From positions 2,108,001 through 2,172,000 of the forward strand of contig NZ_CP013373.1 of NCBI RefSeq assembly GCF_001522585.2: 64,000 nucleotides of DNA, given 5' to 3'. This DNA is from Burkholderia sp. NRF60-BP8. Its GTDB lineage: Bacteria > Pseudomonadota > Gammaproteobacteria > Burkholderiales > Burkholderiaceae. The translations under genes were made by a program, and so were the position numbers. Under the pieces are notes generated by a model. The model was not told where the DNA came from. It saw only the letters and a program-made list of their open reading frames with translations, and did no database searches. This document shows positions 36,992-47,033 of this stretch, in pieces; positions within the stretch are counted from its first letter, which is position 1; every line of letters begins with the position of its first letter.

Positions 36992-37426
36992 TCAGCCCGC
37001 GGGTTTCGCCACGACCACGAGGCGGTTGCCGCGCACGGCGCTCACCTGGTACACGTGCGCATCGTCGCGCTCGCCGTGCGCGAGCTCGACGTCCCAGTCG
37101 GCGCCGCGATACCGTACGCGCGCGCGGCCGTCACGCCACGCGTCGACCGTAACGGTCGAGCCGATATCGAGATTGACGTCGGGATTCGTCGACGTGTCGC
37201 GCTTCTGCTTGCGGCCGAGCCCCGAACGGCGCAGCACGATCATCGCGACGATCGCGACCACGGCCGCCGCGCCGAACTGCACGTGCGGCGCGAAACCGGC
37301 CAGTTGCAACAGCCCGCCCGCGAGAAAGCCGAGCGCGATCATCAACAGATAGAACGTGCCGGTCAGCAATTCGGCGACGACCAGCACGCCGACTCCGACC
37401 CACCAGAACAGATGCCCCGACATCAT
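36992..37426 (-). CDS. nfeD: NfeD-family membrane protein
   Basis: A 144-residue short NfeD protein: three hydrophobic segments in residues 8-66 followed by an OB-fold domain (IGSTVTVDAWRDGRARVRYRGADWDVEL). The long-form serine protease domain is absent. GGGAGACC precedes the double ATG. It pairs with the SPFH gene downstream in the usual operon. Confidence 0.92.
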   Translation of the reverse strand: MMSGHLFWWVGVGVLVVAELLTGTFYLLMIALGFLAGGLLQLAGFAPHVQFGAAAVVAIVAMIVLRRSGLGRKQKRDTSTNPDVNLDIGSTVTVDAWRDGRARVRYRGADWDVELAHGERDDAHVYQVSAVRGNRLVVVAKPAG

Positions 37427-37526
37427 TGTGGTCTCCCGAAAAACGTCCCCGATGCTCACTATATTCGCTGCGCGCGCGGCTGTGCGCAGCGGCCGGTGCG
37501 CTTGAGATGGCCCACGCGTACCGACG

Positions 37527-37559
37527 AAAAAAAACACCCCGGTGCTTACCGGGGTGTTT
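37527..37559 (-). terminator. ppsA Rho-independent terminator
   Basis: The 12-bp stem AAACACCCCGGT (37532-37543) pairs with ACCGGGGTGTTT (37548-37559). Leftward it ends in eight Ts. It lies 77 bases beyond the ppsA stop and is the clearest terminator in this part. Confidence 0.9.
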
Positions 37560-37635
37560 ATAGCACGAACCTTGCATTTTGCCTTCAACGAAAGCGCGGC
37601 GGACCGCACTTTCGCCGAAGTTGCATGACCGACCG

Positions 37636-40035
37636 TTACTTCCGGTTGGCGAGCGCCTGCCACGTATCGATGATCGTGTCGGGGTTCAGCGAGATCGACA
37701 CGATGCCTTCGTCGGTCAGCCATTGCGCGAAGTCCGGGTGATCGGACGGGCCCTGGCCGCAGATACCGACGTACTTGCCCATCTTGCGGCAAGTATCGAT
37801 CGCACGCTTGAGCAGGAACTTGACGGCCGGGTCGCGCTCGTCGAAGTCGACTGCCAGCAGTTCCATGCCCGAATCGCGGTCGAGGCCGAGCGTGAGCTGC
37901 GTGAGGTCGTTCGAGCCGATCGAGAAGCCGTCGAAGTGTTCCAGGAACTCTTCGGCGAGGATCGCGTTGGTCGGGACTTCGCACATCATCACGAGGCGCA
38001 GGCCGTTTTCGCCGCGCTTCAGCCCGAACTTCTCGAGCAGGCCGACGACGCGCTCCGCCTGCTTCACGGTCCGCACGAACGGCACCATGATCTCGACGTT
38101 GGTCAGGCCCATCTCGTCGCGCACGCGCTTCAGTGCACGGCATTCCATCTCGAACGCCTGCGCGAAATCGTCGGCGATGTAGCGCGACGCGCCGCGGAAG
38201 CCCAGCATCGGGTTTTCCTCGTCCGGCTCGTAACGCGAACCGCCGATCAGCTTCTTGTACTCGTTCGACTTGAAGTCGGACAGACGCACGATCACGGGCT
38301 TCGGATAGAACGCCGCCGCGATCGTCGCAACGCCTTCCGTCAGCTTGTCGACGTAGAACTGACGCGGCGACGCATGGCCGCGCGCCACGCTCTCGACCGC
38401 CTTCTTCAGGTCCTGGTCGATGTTCGGGTACTCGAGAATCGCCTTCGGGTGAACGCCGATGTTGTTGTTGATGATGAACTCGAGACGCGCGAGGCCCACG
38501 CCGGCGTTCGGCAGTTGCGAGAAGTCGAACGCGAGCTGCGGGTTGCCGACGTTCATCATGATCTTGACCGGGATTTCCGGCAGTTCGCCGCGCTGCACTT
38601 CCGTGACTTCCGTCTCGAGCAGCCCGTCGTAGATCTTGCCTTCGTCGCCTTCCGCGCACGATACGGTGACGAGCGCGCCGTCCTTCAGGATGTCGGTCGC
38701 ATCGCCGCAGCCGACGACGGCCGGCACGCCGAGTTCGCGCGCGATGATCGCCGCGTGGCAGGTGCGGCCGCCGCGGTTCGTGACGATCGCCGCTGCACGT
38801 TTCATCACCGGTTCCCAGTTCGGGTCGGTCATGTCGGCCACCAGCACGTCGCCCGGCTGCACGCGTTCCATTTCCGACGGATCCTGGATCACGCGCACGG
38901 GGCCCGCGCCGATCTTCTGGCCGATCGCACGCCCCGTCGCCAGCACCTGCGACTGGCCCTTCAGCTTGAAGCGCTGCTCGGCCTTGCCGGTTGCCTGGCT
39001 CTTCACCGTTTCCGGACGCGCCTGCAGGATGAAGATCTTGCCGTCGCGGCCGTCCTTGCCCCACTCGATGTCCATCGGACGCTGGTAGTGCTTCTCGATG
39101 ATCACCGCGTACTTCGCGAGCTCGATCACGTCGTCGTCGGTGATCGAGTAGCGGTTGCGCTGCTCGTGCGGCACGTCGACCGTCTTCACGCGGCCCGGCT
39201 CGCCCGGCTGCGTGAATTCCATCTTGATCAGCTTCGAGCCGATCGAACGGCGGATGATCGGGTACTTGTCCTGCGCGAGCGTCGTCTTGAACACGTAGAA
39301 CTCGTCCGGGTTCACCGCGCCCTGCACGACGGTTTCGCCCAGACCGTAGCTCGACGTGATGAACACGGCGTCCTTGAAGCCCGATTCGGTGTCGATCGTG
39401 AACATCACGCCGGCGGCGCCGACGTCCGAGCGGACCATGCGCTGCACACCGGCCGACAGCGCGACTTCGGCGTGCGTGAAGCCCTTGTGCACGCGGTACG
39501 AGATCGCGCGGTCGTTGTACAGCGACGCGAACACGTGCTTCATGCGGTCGAGCACGTCGTCGATGCCGACGACGTTCAGATACGACTCCTGCTGGCCGGC
39601 GAACGATGCATCGGGCAGGTCTTCCGCGGTCGCGGACGAGCGCACGGCGAACGACAGTTCGCTCGGCGAGCCGTTCTTCAGCACTTCGAACTGCGCGCGA
39701 ATTTCCTGCTCGAGGCGCGGCTGCAGCGGCGCGTCGACGATCCACTTGCGGATTTCGGCGCCGGCTTCGGCGAGCGCCTTCACGTCGTCGATATCGAGCG
39801 ACTCGAGACGCTTGGCGATCCGGTCGGTCAGGTCGTTGTGCTTGAGGAAATCGCGGAATGCGAGCGCGGTCGTGGCGAAACCGGTGGGGACGCGAACGCC
39901 TGCTTCGGAAAGCTGGCTGATCATCTCGCCGAGCGACGCATTCTTGCCGCCCACGATCTCCACATCGGTCATCCGCAACTGCTCGAACGGAATTACATAC
40001 GCCTGGTCCTTTGCGACGTTTGCTGCGTTAGTCAT
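37636..40035 (-). CDS. ppsA: Phosphoenolpyruvate synthase
   Basis: The 799-residue enzyme makes PEP from pyruvate and ATP for gluconeogenesis. The N-terminal nucleotide-binding domain opens with [12 protein letters not shown]. The swivelling phosphohistidine domain carries [17 protein letters not shown] (near 420), and the C-terminal PEP-binding barrel ends with [16 protein letters not shown] and [14 protein letters not shown]. The ATG at 40035 gives [17 protein letters not shown]; an upstream frame to 40074 is not needed. It is divergent from its regulator ppsR. Confidence 0.97.
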   Translation of the reverse strand: MTNAANVAKDQAYVIPFEQLRMTDVEIVGGKNASLGEMISQLSEAGVRVPTGFATTALAFRDFLKHNDLTDRIAKRLESLDIDDVKALAEAGAEIRKWIVDAPLQPRLEQEIRAQFEVLKNGSPSELSFAVRSSATAEDLPDASFAGQQESYLNVVGIDDVLDRMKHVFASLYNDRAISYRVHKGFTHAEVALSAGVQRMVRSDVGAAGVMFTIDTESGFKDAVFITSSYGLGETVVQGAVNPDEFYVFKTTLAQDKYPIIRRSIGSKLIKMEFTQPGEPGRVKTVDVPHEQRNRYSITDDDVIELAKYAVIIEKHYQRPMDIEWGKDGRDGKIFILQARPETVKSQATGKAEQRFKLKGQSQVLATGRAIGQKIGAGPVRVIQDPSEMERVQPGDVLVADMTDPNWEPVMKRAAAIVTNRGGRTCHAAIIARELGVPAVVGCGDATDILKDGALVTVSCAEGDEGKIYDGLLETEVTEVQRGELPEIPVKIMMNVGNPQLAFDFSQLPNAGVGLARLEFIINNNIGVHPKAILEYPNIDQDLKKAVESVARGHASPRQFYVDKLTEGVATIAAAFYPKPVIVRLSDFKSNEYKKLIGGSRYEPDEENPMLGFRGASRYIADDFAQAFEMECRALKRVRDEMGLTNVEIMVPFVRTVKQAERVVGLLEKFGLKRGENGLRLVMMCEVPTNAILAEEFLEHFDGFSIGSNDLTQLTLGLDRDSGMELLAVDFDERDPAVKFLLKRAIDTCRKMGKYVGICGQGPSDHPDFAQWLTDEGIVSISLNPDTIIDTWQALANRK

Positions 40036-40120
40036 ACAAGCCCCTAAGTGTGAAAAAAATGCTCGATCGCGCAAGTGGGCTCGAACGCGGGCGCTTGCAA
40101 AAAGGCGCGGCGCGTCTTGC

Positions 40121-40302
40121 GCAACCTGTTAGATAAACACTCGCAGCGGCGGAAATCTTCCGACCCGATTTGCAAAAATCCCGGCAGAAGGGCGATATTT
40201 TCAGACAAATCGCCAGACTTGCCGGGAATTCGGGAATCGCGCGGCCCAGCCACCGAGCGCCGTTCGCGCCCTGCCCCCGCAATTGCTTATCCAACAGGTT
40301 GC
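40121..40302. repeat. Inverted pair of a 16-bp element between ppsA and ppsR
   Basis: GCAACCTGTTAGATAA at 40121-40136 recurs in reverse complement as TTATCCAACAGGTTGC at 40287-40302, 15 of 16 positions matching. Each copy is oriented the same way relative to the gene it precedes. The right copy lies in the ppsR promoter spacer. The rest of the 376-base gap (40036-40411) holds no gene. Confidence 0.7.
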
Positions 40303-40311
40303 CGCTATTCT
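40283..40311 (+). promoter_or_regulatory. ppsR promoter
   Basis: TTGCTT (40283-40288), a 17-base spacer and TATTCT (40306-40311) form a good sigma-70 promoter about 100 bases before the ppsR ATG. The spacer contains the 16-bp inverted element, so a bound regulator would interfere directly. Confidence 0.6.
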
Positions 40312-40411
40312 ACCGTGCCGGCTGCCGGATGTGGCGCGACCTTGTCACTGGGTCTGGAGGCTCGCCTCCAGCCGCCCGCGCAACTGCCCTTCACGCTCGA
40401 CGTCCAGATTC

Positions 40412-41227
40412 ATGCTGCCTACCGTATTCATCGTCTCCGACGGCACCGGGATCACTGCCGAAACCTTCGCGCATTCGATCCTTTCCCAGTTCGACCAGAA
40501 ATTCCGCCTCGTGCGCGTGCCGTTCGTCGACTCGCTCGACAAGGCCTATGCGACCGTCGAGAAGATCAACGAGGCCGCCGTGCACGACGGCCGTCGCGCG
40601 ATCGTGTTCACGACGCTCGTCGACAGCGAGTCGAACGACATCGTCAAGCGCTCGAACGCGCTCGTGCTCGACATGTTCCAGCGCTTCGTCGAACCGCTCG
40701 AGCAGGAACTGGAACTCAAGTCGAGTCACGCGATGGGCCGTGGCCACCAGAATGCGGACACCGAGGAATACAAGACGCGGATCGAGGCGATCAACTTCTC
40801 GCTCGCGCACGACGACGGCCAGTCGAACCGCAACCTGTCGGAGGCCGACGTGATCCTCGTCGGCGTGTCGCGCAGCGGCAAGACGCCGACGAGCCTGTAC
40901 CTCGCGATGCAGTACGGCGTGAAGGCCGCCAACTATCCGCTGATTCCGGAGGATTTCGAACGCGGCAAGCTGCCGTCGGCGCTGTCGCCGTACAGCGACA
41001 AGCTGTTCGGGCTGTCGATCGACCCGCAGCGCCTGTCGGAGATCCGCAACGAGCGCCGGCCGGGCAGCAAGTACGCGGCGCCCGAGAACTGCCGCTACGA
41101 GATCAACGAGGCCGAGGCGATGATGCGCCGCGAAGGGATCAAGTGGCTGTCGTCGACGCACAAGTCGATCGAGGAAATCGCGACGACGATCCTGCAGGAA
41201 ATCCGCCTCGACCGGCAGTCGTACTGA
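40412..41227 (+). CDS. ppsR: PEP synthase regulatory kinase/pyrophosphorylase
   Basis: A 271-residue DUF299 protein that inactivates PEP synthase by ADP-dependent threonine phosphorylation and reactivates it by phosphorolysis. Features: FIVSDGTGITAETFAHSIL at the start and the P-loop GVSRSGKTPTSLYLAMQYG (about 151-169), then YPLIPEDF. Divergence from its target ppsA is the common betaproteobacterial arrangement. The ATG at 40412 starts the family's conserved region. Confidence 0.95.
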   Translation: MLPTVFIVSDGTGITAETFAHSILSQFDQKFRLVRVPFVDSLDKAYATVEKINEAAVHDGRRAIVFTTLVDSESNDIVKRSNALVLDMFQRFVEPLEQELELKSSHAMGRGHQNADTEEYKTRIEAINFSLAHDDGQSNRNLSEADVILVGVSRSGKTPTSLYLAMQYGVKAANYPLIPEDFERGKLPSALSPYSDKLFGLSIDPQRLSEIRNERRPGSKYAAPENCRYEINEAEAMMRREGIKWLSSTHKSIEEIATTILQEIRLDRQSY

Positions 41228-41270
41228 CGGCCCACCCCGCCGGCGCGGCCGCGAGGCCGCCGCCAACAGC

Positions 41271-41295
41271 AAAAAGGCCGCGTCGAACGCGGCCT
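41271..41295 (+). terminator. Bidirectional terminator between ppsR and the RNA methyltransferase
   Basis: AGGCCGCGT (41275-41283) pairs with ACGCGGCCT (41287-41295). It is followed by CGTTTCGTTT rightward and TTTTGCTG leftward, so it can end both convergent genes. Confidence 0.75.
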
Positions 41296-41329
41296 CGTTT
41301 CGTTTGACGGCAAATACGCGCGTGCGGCG

Positions 41330-42112
41330 TCACGCGGGCCGCTGCTGCCGCACCTGCTCGAACAGGCACACCGCCGCCGCCGCCGCAACGTTCAGCGACT
41401 CCATCCCGCCCGGCTGCGGAATCGTCACGCGATGCGTGGCCGCGTCGCGCCAGAATGCCGACACGCCGGCACCTTCGTTGCCGAACACCCATGCAACGGG
41501 CCCCGACAGATCGCAGTCGTAGACCGCCTGCGCGCCATGCGAGTCGGTCAACGCGACCGGTACGTCGAGGCGTTCGGCCAGCGCCGCCGCGTCGATATCC
41601 TCATGGATCGACAGCAGGAAATGCGCGCCCATGCCCGAACGCAGCACCTTTGACGACCACGCATGGGCCGTCCCCGGCGCGCAGAACACGTGACGCACGC
41701 CGGCCGCCGCCGCGCTGCGCAGGATCGAACCGACGTTGCCCGCATCCTGCACGCCGTCGAGCACGACCGCCGTATCCGTCACGCGTTCGGGCAGCGGTTG
41801 CGCCGGCCGGTCGACCAGCAGCAGGAAGCCGACGCCGTTGACGACGTTCGACAGTTGCCCGAACAGCGCGTCCGGCAGCGTGACAATCCGCTGCGCGTCG
41901 ATACGCGCGACGATCGCTTGCGCGTCGGCGTGGCCGAGCGCGCCTTCGGTCGTGACGCACAGCTCGGGCGTCGCCCCCGTGTCGAGGTATGCGCTCGCCA
42001 GATGGAAACCTTCGAGCAGCGCCTGGCCGCTGCGGCGCTGATGGGCCGTCGAACCCGCGAGCGCCTTCAGGCGCTTGTACAGCGGGTTGTCGCGGGAAGT
42101 AATGCTTTTCAT
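41330..42112 (-). CDS. TrmH/SpoU-family RNA 2'-O-methyltransferase
   Basis: A 260-residue SPOUT methyltransferase. An N-terminal substrate-binding domain ([20 protein letters not shown]) is followed by the trefoil-knot domain with the three SpoU motifs: [21 protein letters not shown] (about 118-138), [13 protein letters not shown] (about 210-222) and [22 protein letters not shown] (near the end). It methylates a ribose in rRNA or tRNA; which site cannot be told. It overlaps rnhB by four bases at its start. Confidence 0.9.
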   Translation of the reverse strand: MKSITSRDNPLYKRLKALAGSTAHQRRSGQALLEGFHLASAYLDTGATPELCVTTEGALGHADAQAIVARIDAQRIVTLPDALFGQLSNVVNGVGFLLLVDRPAQPLPERVTDTAVVLDGVQDAGNVGSILRSAAAAGVRHVFCAPGTAHAWSSKVLRSGMGAHFLLSIHEDIDAAALAERLDVPVALTDSHGAQAVYDCDLSGPVAWVFGNEGAGVSAFWRDAATHRVTIPQPGGMESLNVAAAAAVCLFEQVRQQRPA

Positions 42113-42753
42113 CGAATCAGATCGAGCGCCGCACGCACGGGCGCGAACGAGCGCCGATGCGCTTCGCACGGGCCGTGCTCGCGCAATGCGGCAAGATGTT
42201 TCGCGGTGCCGTAGCCCGCATGGACGTCGAAGCCGTACACCGGAAAGCGTTCGTGCAGATCGACCAGCATCCGGTCGCGCGTGACCTTCGCGAGGATCGA
42301 TGCGGCCGAGATGCTCGGCACGAGCGCGTCGCCGCTGACGATCGCCTCGGCGCGCACGTTCAGCGTCGGGCAACGGTTGCCGTCGATCTGCGCGAGCGTC
42401 GGCAGCACCGACAGCCCTTCGACGGCCCGCTTCATCGCGAGCATCGTCGCGTGCAGGATGTTCAGCGTATCGATTTCGTCGACGCTCGCCGACGCGACGC
42501 AGTATGCGTGCGAACGCTCGACGATCAGGTCGTACAGCATGTCGCGCTTCTTCGCGGACAGCACTTTCGAATCGTCGAGCCCGTCGATTGGCCGCGCCGG
42601 ATCGAGAATCACCGCGGCAGCCACCACCGGCCCCGCGAGCGGGCCGCGGCCGGCTTCGTCGACGCCGCAGACGATCTCGTCCGGGCGGCTGAAATCGAAA
42701 CCGCCCTGCACGTCGCTCGACGCGCGGCGGCGCGGTGCACGGACGGCGGTCAT
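42109..42753 (-). CDS. rnhB: Ribonuclease HII
   Basis: The 214-residue enzyme removes ribonucleotides and RNA primers from DNA. Active-site acids are in the [22 protein letters not shown] motif (Asp-Glu near residue 28-29), [11 protein letters not shown] and the later [20 protein letters not shown]. It is coupled to lpxB upstream and the methyltransferase downstream by ATGA overlaps. Confidence 0.95.
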   Translation of the reverse strand: MTAVRAPRRRASSDVQGGFDFSRPDEIVCGVDEAGRGPLAGPVVAAAVILDPARPIDGLDDSKVLSAKKRDMLYDLIVERSHAYCVASASVDEIDTLNILHATMLAMKRAVEGLSVLPTLAQIDGNRCPTLNVRAEAIVSGDALVPSISAASILAKVTRDRMLVDLHERFPVYGFDVHAGYGTAKHLAALREHGPCEAHRRSFAPVRAALDLIR

Positions 42754-43919
42754 GCGCGCCCCTTGCGTTGCTCGATCACGCGCACGACGGCCTCGGCCGC
42801 CTTCGCGGCCGTGTTCTGCCGCAGCGAAAGATGCATTTCGGTAAACACTTCGGTCAGCGTGCGGCGGTTCGCATCGTCGCGCAGCTGCGTGAGCGTCGCG
42901 TCGGCGAGCGCCTCGGGCGTCGCGAAATGCTGCAGCAGCTCGGGCACGACGAAACGCCCCGCCAGGATGTTCGGCAAGCCGACATACGGCAGGTAGCCCT
43001 GCCGGCGCATGATCTGCCCGGTCAGCCAGGGCACCTTGTACGAGATCACCATCGGCTTCTTCAGCAGCGCGGCTTCCAGCGTGACGGTGCCGCTTTTCAC
43101 GAGGATCGCGTCAGCGGCCGTCATCGCGACCTGCGAGCGGCCGTCGGTGATCGTCAGCGCGAGCTGCGGGTGCGCGTCGACGAGCGGCTGCAGCAGCTCG
43201 CGCAGCGCGGGCGTCGCCGCCGGCATCACGAACCGCACGCCGGGCTCGCGCTGCTGCATCAACGCCATCGCCGCGAAGAACGTCGGGCCGATCAGCGCGA
43301 TCTCCGAGCGCCGGCTGCCCGGCAGCACCGCGATCACCGGGCCGTCGGCCGGCAGGCCCAGCGCGATGCGCGCGCCGTGCGTGTCGGGTTCGAGCGGAAT
43401 GTCGTCGGCGAGCGGATGGCCGACGTAGGTCGATGCGACGCCGGCCTTGTCGAGAATCGCCGGTTCGAACGGGAACAGGCACAGCATGTGGTCGACGGAC
43501 TTCGCGATCTTCTTGATCCGGCCGCCGCGCCACGCCCAGATCGACGGGCACACGAAGTGGATCGACGGGATGCCCGCGTCGCGCGCGGCCTGCTCGACGT
43601 TGAAGTTGAAATCGGGCGCGTCGACGCCGATGAACGCATCCGGCCGTTCGGCGAGCAACTGGCGCTTCAGTTCGCCGCGAATCCGCAGGATCTCGGGAAT
43701 CTGACCCAGCGCCTCGACGTAGCCGCGCACGGTCAGCTTGTCCATCTGCCAGTGCGAGTCGAAGCCGTGCGCGATCATGCGCTGCCCGCCGATCCCGTAA
43801 TACTGGGCCGATTCGGGCAGCCGCTCGCGCAGGCCGCCGAGCAGCGACGCCGCGAGCAGGTCGCCCGACGGCTCGCCGGCCACCATCGCGAGCCGCAGCT
43901 GATTGGTCGGGAGCGGCAT
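42750..43919 (-). CDS. lpxB: Lipid A disaccharide synthase
   Basis: A 389-residue GT-B glycosyltransferase joining UDP-2,3-diacylglucosamine and lipid X. Signatures are [20 protein letters not shown] at the start, [43 protein letters not shown] and [10 protein letters not shown]. It follows lpxA by three bases. Confidence 0.96.
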   Translation of the reverse strand: MPLPTNQLRLAMVAGEPSGDLLAASLLGGLRERLPESAQYYGIGGQRMIAHGFDSHWQMDKLTVRGYVEALGQIPEILRIRGELKRQLLAERPDAFIGVDAPDFNFNVEQAARDAGIPSIHFVCPSIWAWRGGRIKKIAKSVDHMLCLFPFEPAILDKAGVASTYVGHPLADDIPLEPDTHGARIALGLPADGPVIAVLPGSRRSEIALIGPTFFAAMALMQQREPGVRFVMPAATPALRELLQPLVDAHPQLALTITDGRSQVAMTAADAILVKSGTVTLEAALLKKPMVISYKVPWLTGQIMRRQGYLPYVGLPNILAGRFVVPELLQHFATPEALADATLTQLRDDANRRTLTEVFTEMHLSLRQNTAAKAAEAVVRVIEQRKGRA

Positions 43920-43922
43920 CGC

Positions 43923-44711
43923 TTAGCGGATGATGCCGCGTTGCGACGCGTCGATGAACTCGACGAGCGCCTTCACCGGCGCATCACCGTCGCCACCCGC
44001 TTGCGCGAGTTCGCGCAGTTGCACTTTCGCTTCCTCCAGCGACAGGCTGTTCTTGTACAGCACGCGGTACGCGCTGCGCAGCGCCGAGATCGCGTCGGCC
44101 GAGAAACCGCGCCGGCGCAGCCCTTCGACGTTGATCCCGTGCGGCTCGGCCTTGTTGCCCGCCGCGATCACGAACGGCGGAATGTCCTGCACGAGCGCCG
44201 ACGCGCCGCCCAGCATCGAATGCGCGCCGATGCGCACGAACTGATGCACGCCCGACATGCCGCCGACGATCGCGAAGTCGCCGATCTCGACGTGGCCGGC
44301 CATCTGCGCGTTGCTCGACAGGATCACGTTGTTGCCGACGCGGCAGTCGTGGCCGATGTGCACATAGGCCATGATCCAGTTGTCGTCGCCGAGCGTCGTC
44401 ACGCCGACGTCCTGCACGGTGCCCGTGTGGATCGTCGTGAATTCGCGGATCGTGTTGCGGTTGCCGATCACGAGCCGGGTCGGCTCGTCCTTGTACTTCA
44501 TGTCCTGCGGACGGCCGCCGACCGACGCGTAATGGCCGATGCGGTTGTCCTCGCCGAGCGTCGTATGGCCTTCGATCACGCTGTGCGAGCCGATCGTCGT
44601 GCGCGCGCCGATCGTGACGTGCGGGCCGACGATCGCGTACGGGCCGATCTCGACCGATTCGTCGATCTGCGCGCCCGGCTCGACGATCGCGGTAGGATGA
44701 ATCCTGGTCAT
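43923..44711 (-). CDS. lpxA: UDP-N-acetylglucosamine acyltransferase
   Basis: The 262-residue protein is the first enzyme of lipid A synthesis, a left-handed beta helix made of hexapeptide repeats ([28 protein letters not shown]). The catalytic His and neighbouring region are visible in [15 protein letters not shown] and [20 protein letters not shown]. It lies between fabZ and lpxB as usual. Confidence 0.96.
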   Translation of the reverse strand: MTRIHPTAIVEPGAQIDESVEIGPYAIVGPHVTIGARTTIGSHSVIEGHTTLGEDNRIGHYASVGGRPQDMKYKDEPTRLVIGNRNTIREFTTIHTGTVQDVGVTTLGDDNWIMAYVHIGHDCRVGNNVILSSNAQMAGHVEIGDFAIVGGMSGVHQFVRIGAHSMLGGASALVQDIPPFVIAAGNKAEPHGINVEGLRRRGFSADAISALRSAYRVLYKNSLSLEEAKVQLRELAQAGGDGDAPVKALVEFIDASQRGIIR

Positions 44712-44778
44712 GCGCCGTTGCCTCTCGATATGATGTGTCGCGTTGCTCGCGTTACGTTATCCATGCGTGCCGCGTCGC

Positions 44779-45246
44779 TCAGGGCGCCGCGTCGGCCGTC
44801 TTGACCGTGCACATCAGTTCGGCTTCCGCCGCCACCTTGCCGTCCACTTCCGCCACCGCCTTGAATTTCCAGATGCCGCGGATGTAGCGCTCGAACGTCA
44901 CGTTCAGGATCAGCTGGTCGCCCGGTTCGACCACGCGCTTGAAGCGGGCACCGTCGATCCCGACGAAGTAATACAGCGTGTTCTCCGGATCCTTCGGCTG
45001 CTCTTCCGCGAACGTCAGCAGCGCCGCGGCCTGGGCGAGCGCCTCGAGGATCAGCACGCCCGGCATCACCGGCCGCTTCGGGAAGTGCCCCTGGAAGAAC
45101 GGCTCGTTGATCGACACGTTCTTCAGCGCTTTGATCCCTTTGTGCGGTTCGAGTTCGAGCACGCGGTCGACGAGCAGAATCGGGTAGCGATGCGGCAGCA
45201 GCGTGAGGATCTTGTGGATGTCGAGATTGATTTTTTCAGTGCTCAT
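44779..45246 (-). CDS. fabZ: 3-hydroxyacyl-ACP dehydratase
   Basis: A 155-residue hotdog-fold dehydratase of fatty acid synthesis. The catalytic region is [13 protein letters not shown] and [24 protein letters not shown], containing the active-site His and Glu. The ATG at 45246 was chosen because it gives the family start ([14 protein letters not shown]). It separates lpxD and lpxA. Confidence 0.96.
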
Positions 45247-45320
45247 GATGGTTCGTCTCACGCAGAGGCTGCGCGGTGGTGATGCAAAGGCTGAAGCGGG
45301 CCGCCGTGCGGCCCAGTCTG

Positions 45321-45358
45321 ACGAACCGGGCCGGTTGCGCTGGCCGTGCCCGGTTCGT
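45321..45358 (-). other. Stable hairpin in the lpxD-fabZ intergenic region
   Basis: ACGAACCGGGC (45321-45331) pairs perfectly with GCCCGGTTCGT (45348-45358) around a 16-base loop. There is no T tract, so it may be an mRNA processing or stabilising structure rather than a terminator. Confidence 0.45.
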
Positions 45359-45375
45359 GGTCTCGCATGATGGGC

Positions 45376-46455
45376 TCAGGCGTGGGCGCCGCCCTGGGCG
45401 GCGAGCGCGGCTTCGAGCGCCTTGATGCGCTCGCGCAGCTTGTCGAGGTTGCGCACGAGCGCGGCGCTCTTGTTCCATTCGCCGTGGTCGACGGCCGGGA
45501 ATGCGCTGGTATAGATGCCGGCCTTCGGCAGCGATTTCGATACGCCCGACTTCGCGGTGATGATGACATAGTCGCCGAGCGTCACGTGGCCGGCGATCCC
45601 CGCCGCGCCGCCGATCATGCAGTGGCGGCCGATCGTCGTGCTGCCCGCGATGCCGGCGCTGCCGGCGATCACCGTGTACGCGCCGATCCGGCAGTTGTGG
45701 CCGATCTGCACCTGGTTGTCGATCTTCACGCATTCCTCGATGACGGTATCCGCCATCGCGCCGCGGTCGATCGTCGTGTTCGCGCCGATTTCGACGTCCG
45801 GGCCGATCGTCACGCCGCCGACCTGCGGGATCTTGACCCAGCTGCCGGTGCGCGCGTCGCCGTCGCCGACGAAATCCGGCGCGAAGCCGAAGCCGTCCGA
45901 GCCGATCACGGCGCCCGCGTGGATGATCGCGCGCGGCCCGATCCTGCAGCCGTGGTACACCGATGCGTTCGGATAGATATGCGAGCCGGCGCCGATCGTC
46001 GTGCCGCGACCGACGAACACGTTCGCGTCGAGTTGCACGCCGTCTTCGATCACCGCGCCGGCTTCGACCGTCACGTGCGGGCCGATCACCGCGGTCGCGG
46101 CGACCTGCGCGGCCGGATCGATCGTCGCGCTCGGATGCACGCCGGCCGCACGCGGCGGCGTGGCGAGATCGATGAACATCTGCGCGACGCGCGCGAAGTA
46201 CGCGTACGGATTCGGCGTCACGATGAAGTTGCGACCGGTGGCGGCCGCGCCCAGCTTTTCGAGATCCTTCGGCGCGATCAGCACCGCGCCGGCGCGGGTC
46301 GTCTCGACCTGCGACAGGTACTTCGGGTTCGCGAGAAACGCGAGTTGCTGAGGGCCTGCCTGGTCGAGCGGCGCGAGGCCGCCGACCGTGCACTGTGCGT
46401 CGCCGGCGATCTCGCCGCCGAACCGCTTTACGAGTTCCTCGAGCGTCAATGCCAT
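45376..46455 (-). CDS. lpxD: UDP-3-O-acylglucosamine N-acyltransferase
   Basis: A 359-residue lipid A enzyme. The N-terminal uridine-binding domain ([29 protein letters not shown]) is followed by a long hexapeptide-repeat beta helix (residues about 105-310), including the catalytic [14 protein letters not shown], and a C-terminal helix ([14 protein letters not shown]). It stands between ompH and fabZ. Confidence 0.96.
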   Translation of the reverse strand: MALTLEELVKRFGGEIAGDAQCTVGGLAPLDQAGPQQLAFLANPKYLSQVETTRAGAVLIAPKDLEKLGAAATGRNFIVTPNPYAYFARVAQMFIDLATPPRAAGVHPSATIDPAAQVAATAVIGPHVTVEAGAVIEDGVQLDANVFVGRGTTIGAGSHIYPNASVYHGCRIGPRAIIHAGAVIGSDGFGFAPDFVGDGDARTGSWVKIPQVGGVTIGPDVEIGANTTIDRGAMADTVIEECVKIDNQVQIGHNCRIGAYTVIAGSAGIAGSTTIGRHCMIGGAAGIAGHVTLGDYVIITAKSGVSKSLPKAGIYTSAFPAVDHGEWNKSAALVRNLDKLRERIKALEAALAAQGGAHA

Positions 46456-46471
46456 TCGTCGTCTGCTCCGT

Positions 46472-46999
46472 TCAGTTCGCCGAGCCGGACGCGAGCGCCT
46501 TGAGCACCTTGTCGGTGATGTCGATGCGCGGGCTGACGTACACGGCTTCCTGCACGATCAGGTCGTAATTCTGCTGCTCGGCGATCTGCTTGATGACCTT
46601 GTTCGCCTTTTCCAGCACGGCAGCCAGCTCTTCGTTGCGACGCTGGTTCAGGTCTTCGCGGAACTCGCGCTGCTTGCGCTGGAAGTCGGTGTCGAGCTGC
46701 GCGAGATCGCGCTGCTTCTGCGCGCGATCGGCCGCCGACAACGACGTGCCGTTCTTGTCGAGCGAATCGGACATCGACTTCAGACGTGCCGCGAGATCCT
46801 GCAGATCCTTGTCACGCTTCGCGAACTCGGCTTCGAGCTTCGTCTGCGCCGCCTTGGCGGGCGCCGACTCGCGCAGGATCCGATCCGAATTGACCGCCGC
46901 GATGCGGGCGACGTCCTGTGCGTGCACCGTCGCCGCGCCCAGGGCCAGCGCAACGGTCAGCGCGCACATCACTCGTTTCGAAAACTTACCGGTTAGCAA
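46472..46999 (-). CDS. skp: OmpH/Skp periplasmic chaperone
   Basis: A secreted coiled-coil chaperone that escorts outer-membrane proteins to BamA. A TTG start at 46999 gives 175 residues and a proper signal peptide: basic KFSKR, hydrophobic [15 protein letters not shown], cleavage after VHA. AGAGGG stands a few bases before the TTG. An ATG at 46969 would lose the basic n-region and is less likely. The mature protein has [11 protein letters not shown] and long charged helices (residues about 45-130). It follows bamA directly. Confidence 0.88.
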   Translation of the reverse strand: MLTGKFSKRVMCALTVALALGAATVHAQDVARIAAVNSDRILRESAPAKAAQTKLEAEFAKRDKDLQDLAARLKSMSDSLDKNGTSLSAADRAQKQRDLAQLDTDFQRKQREFREDLNQRRNEELAAVLEKANKVIKQIAEQQNYDLIVQEAVYVSPRIDITDKVLKALASGSAN

Positions 47000-47033
47000 A
47001 ATTACCCTCTCGTTGCTGTTGTCATGCGTTCGG

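Noticed and set aside
37579..40047. 822-residue open frame antisense to ppsA
   Set aside because: Complete overlap with an intact, conserved ppsA; composition typical of a reverse-strand shadow.
42735..44804. 689-residue open frame antisense to lpxB and lpxA
   Set aside because: Shadow of two intact lipid A genes.
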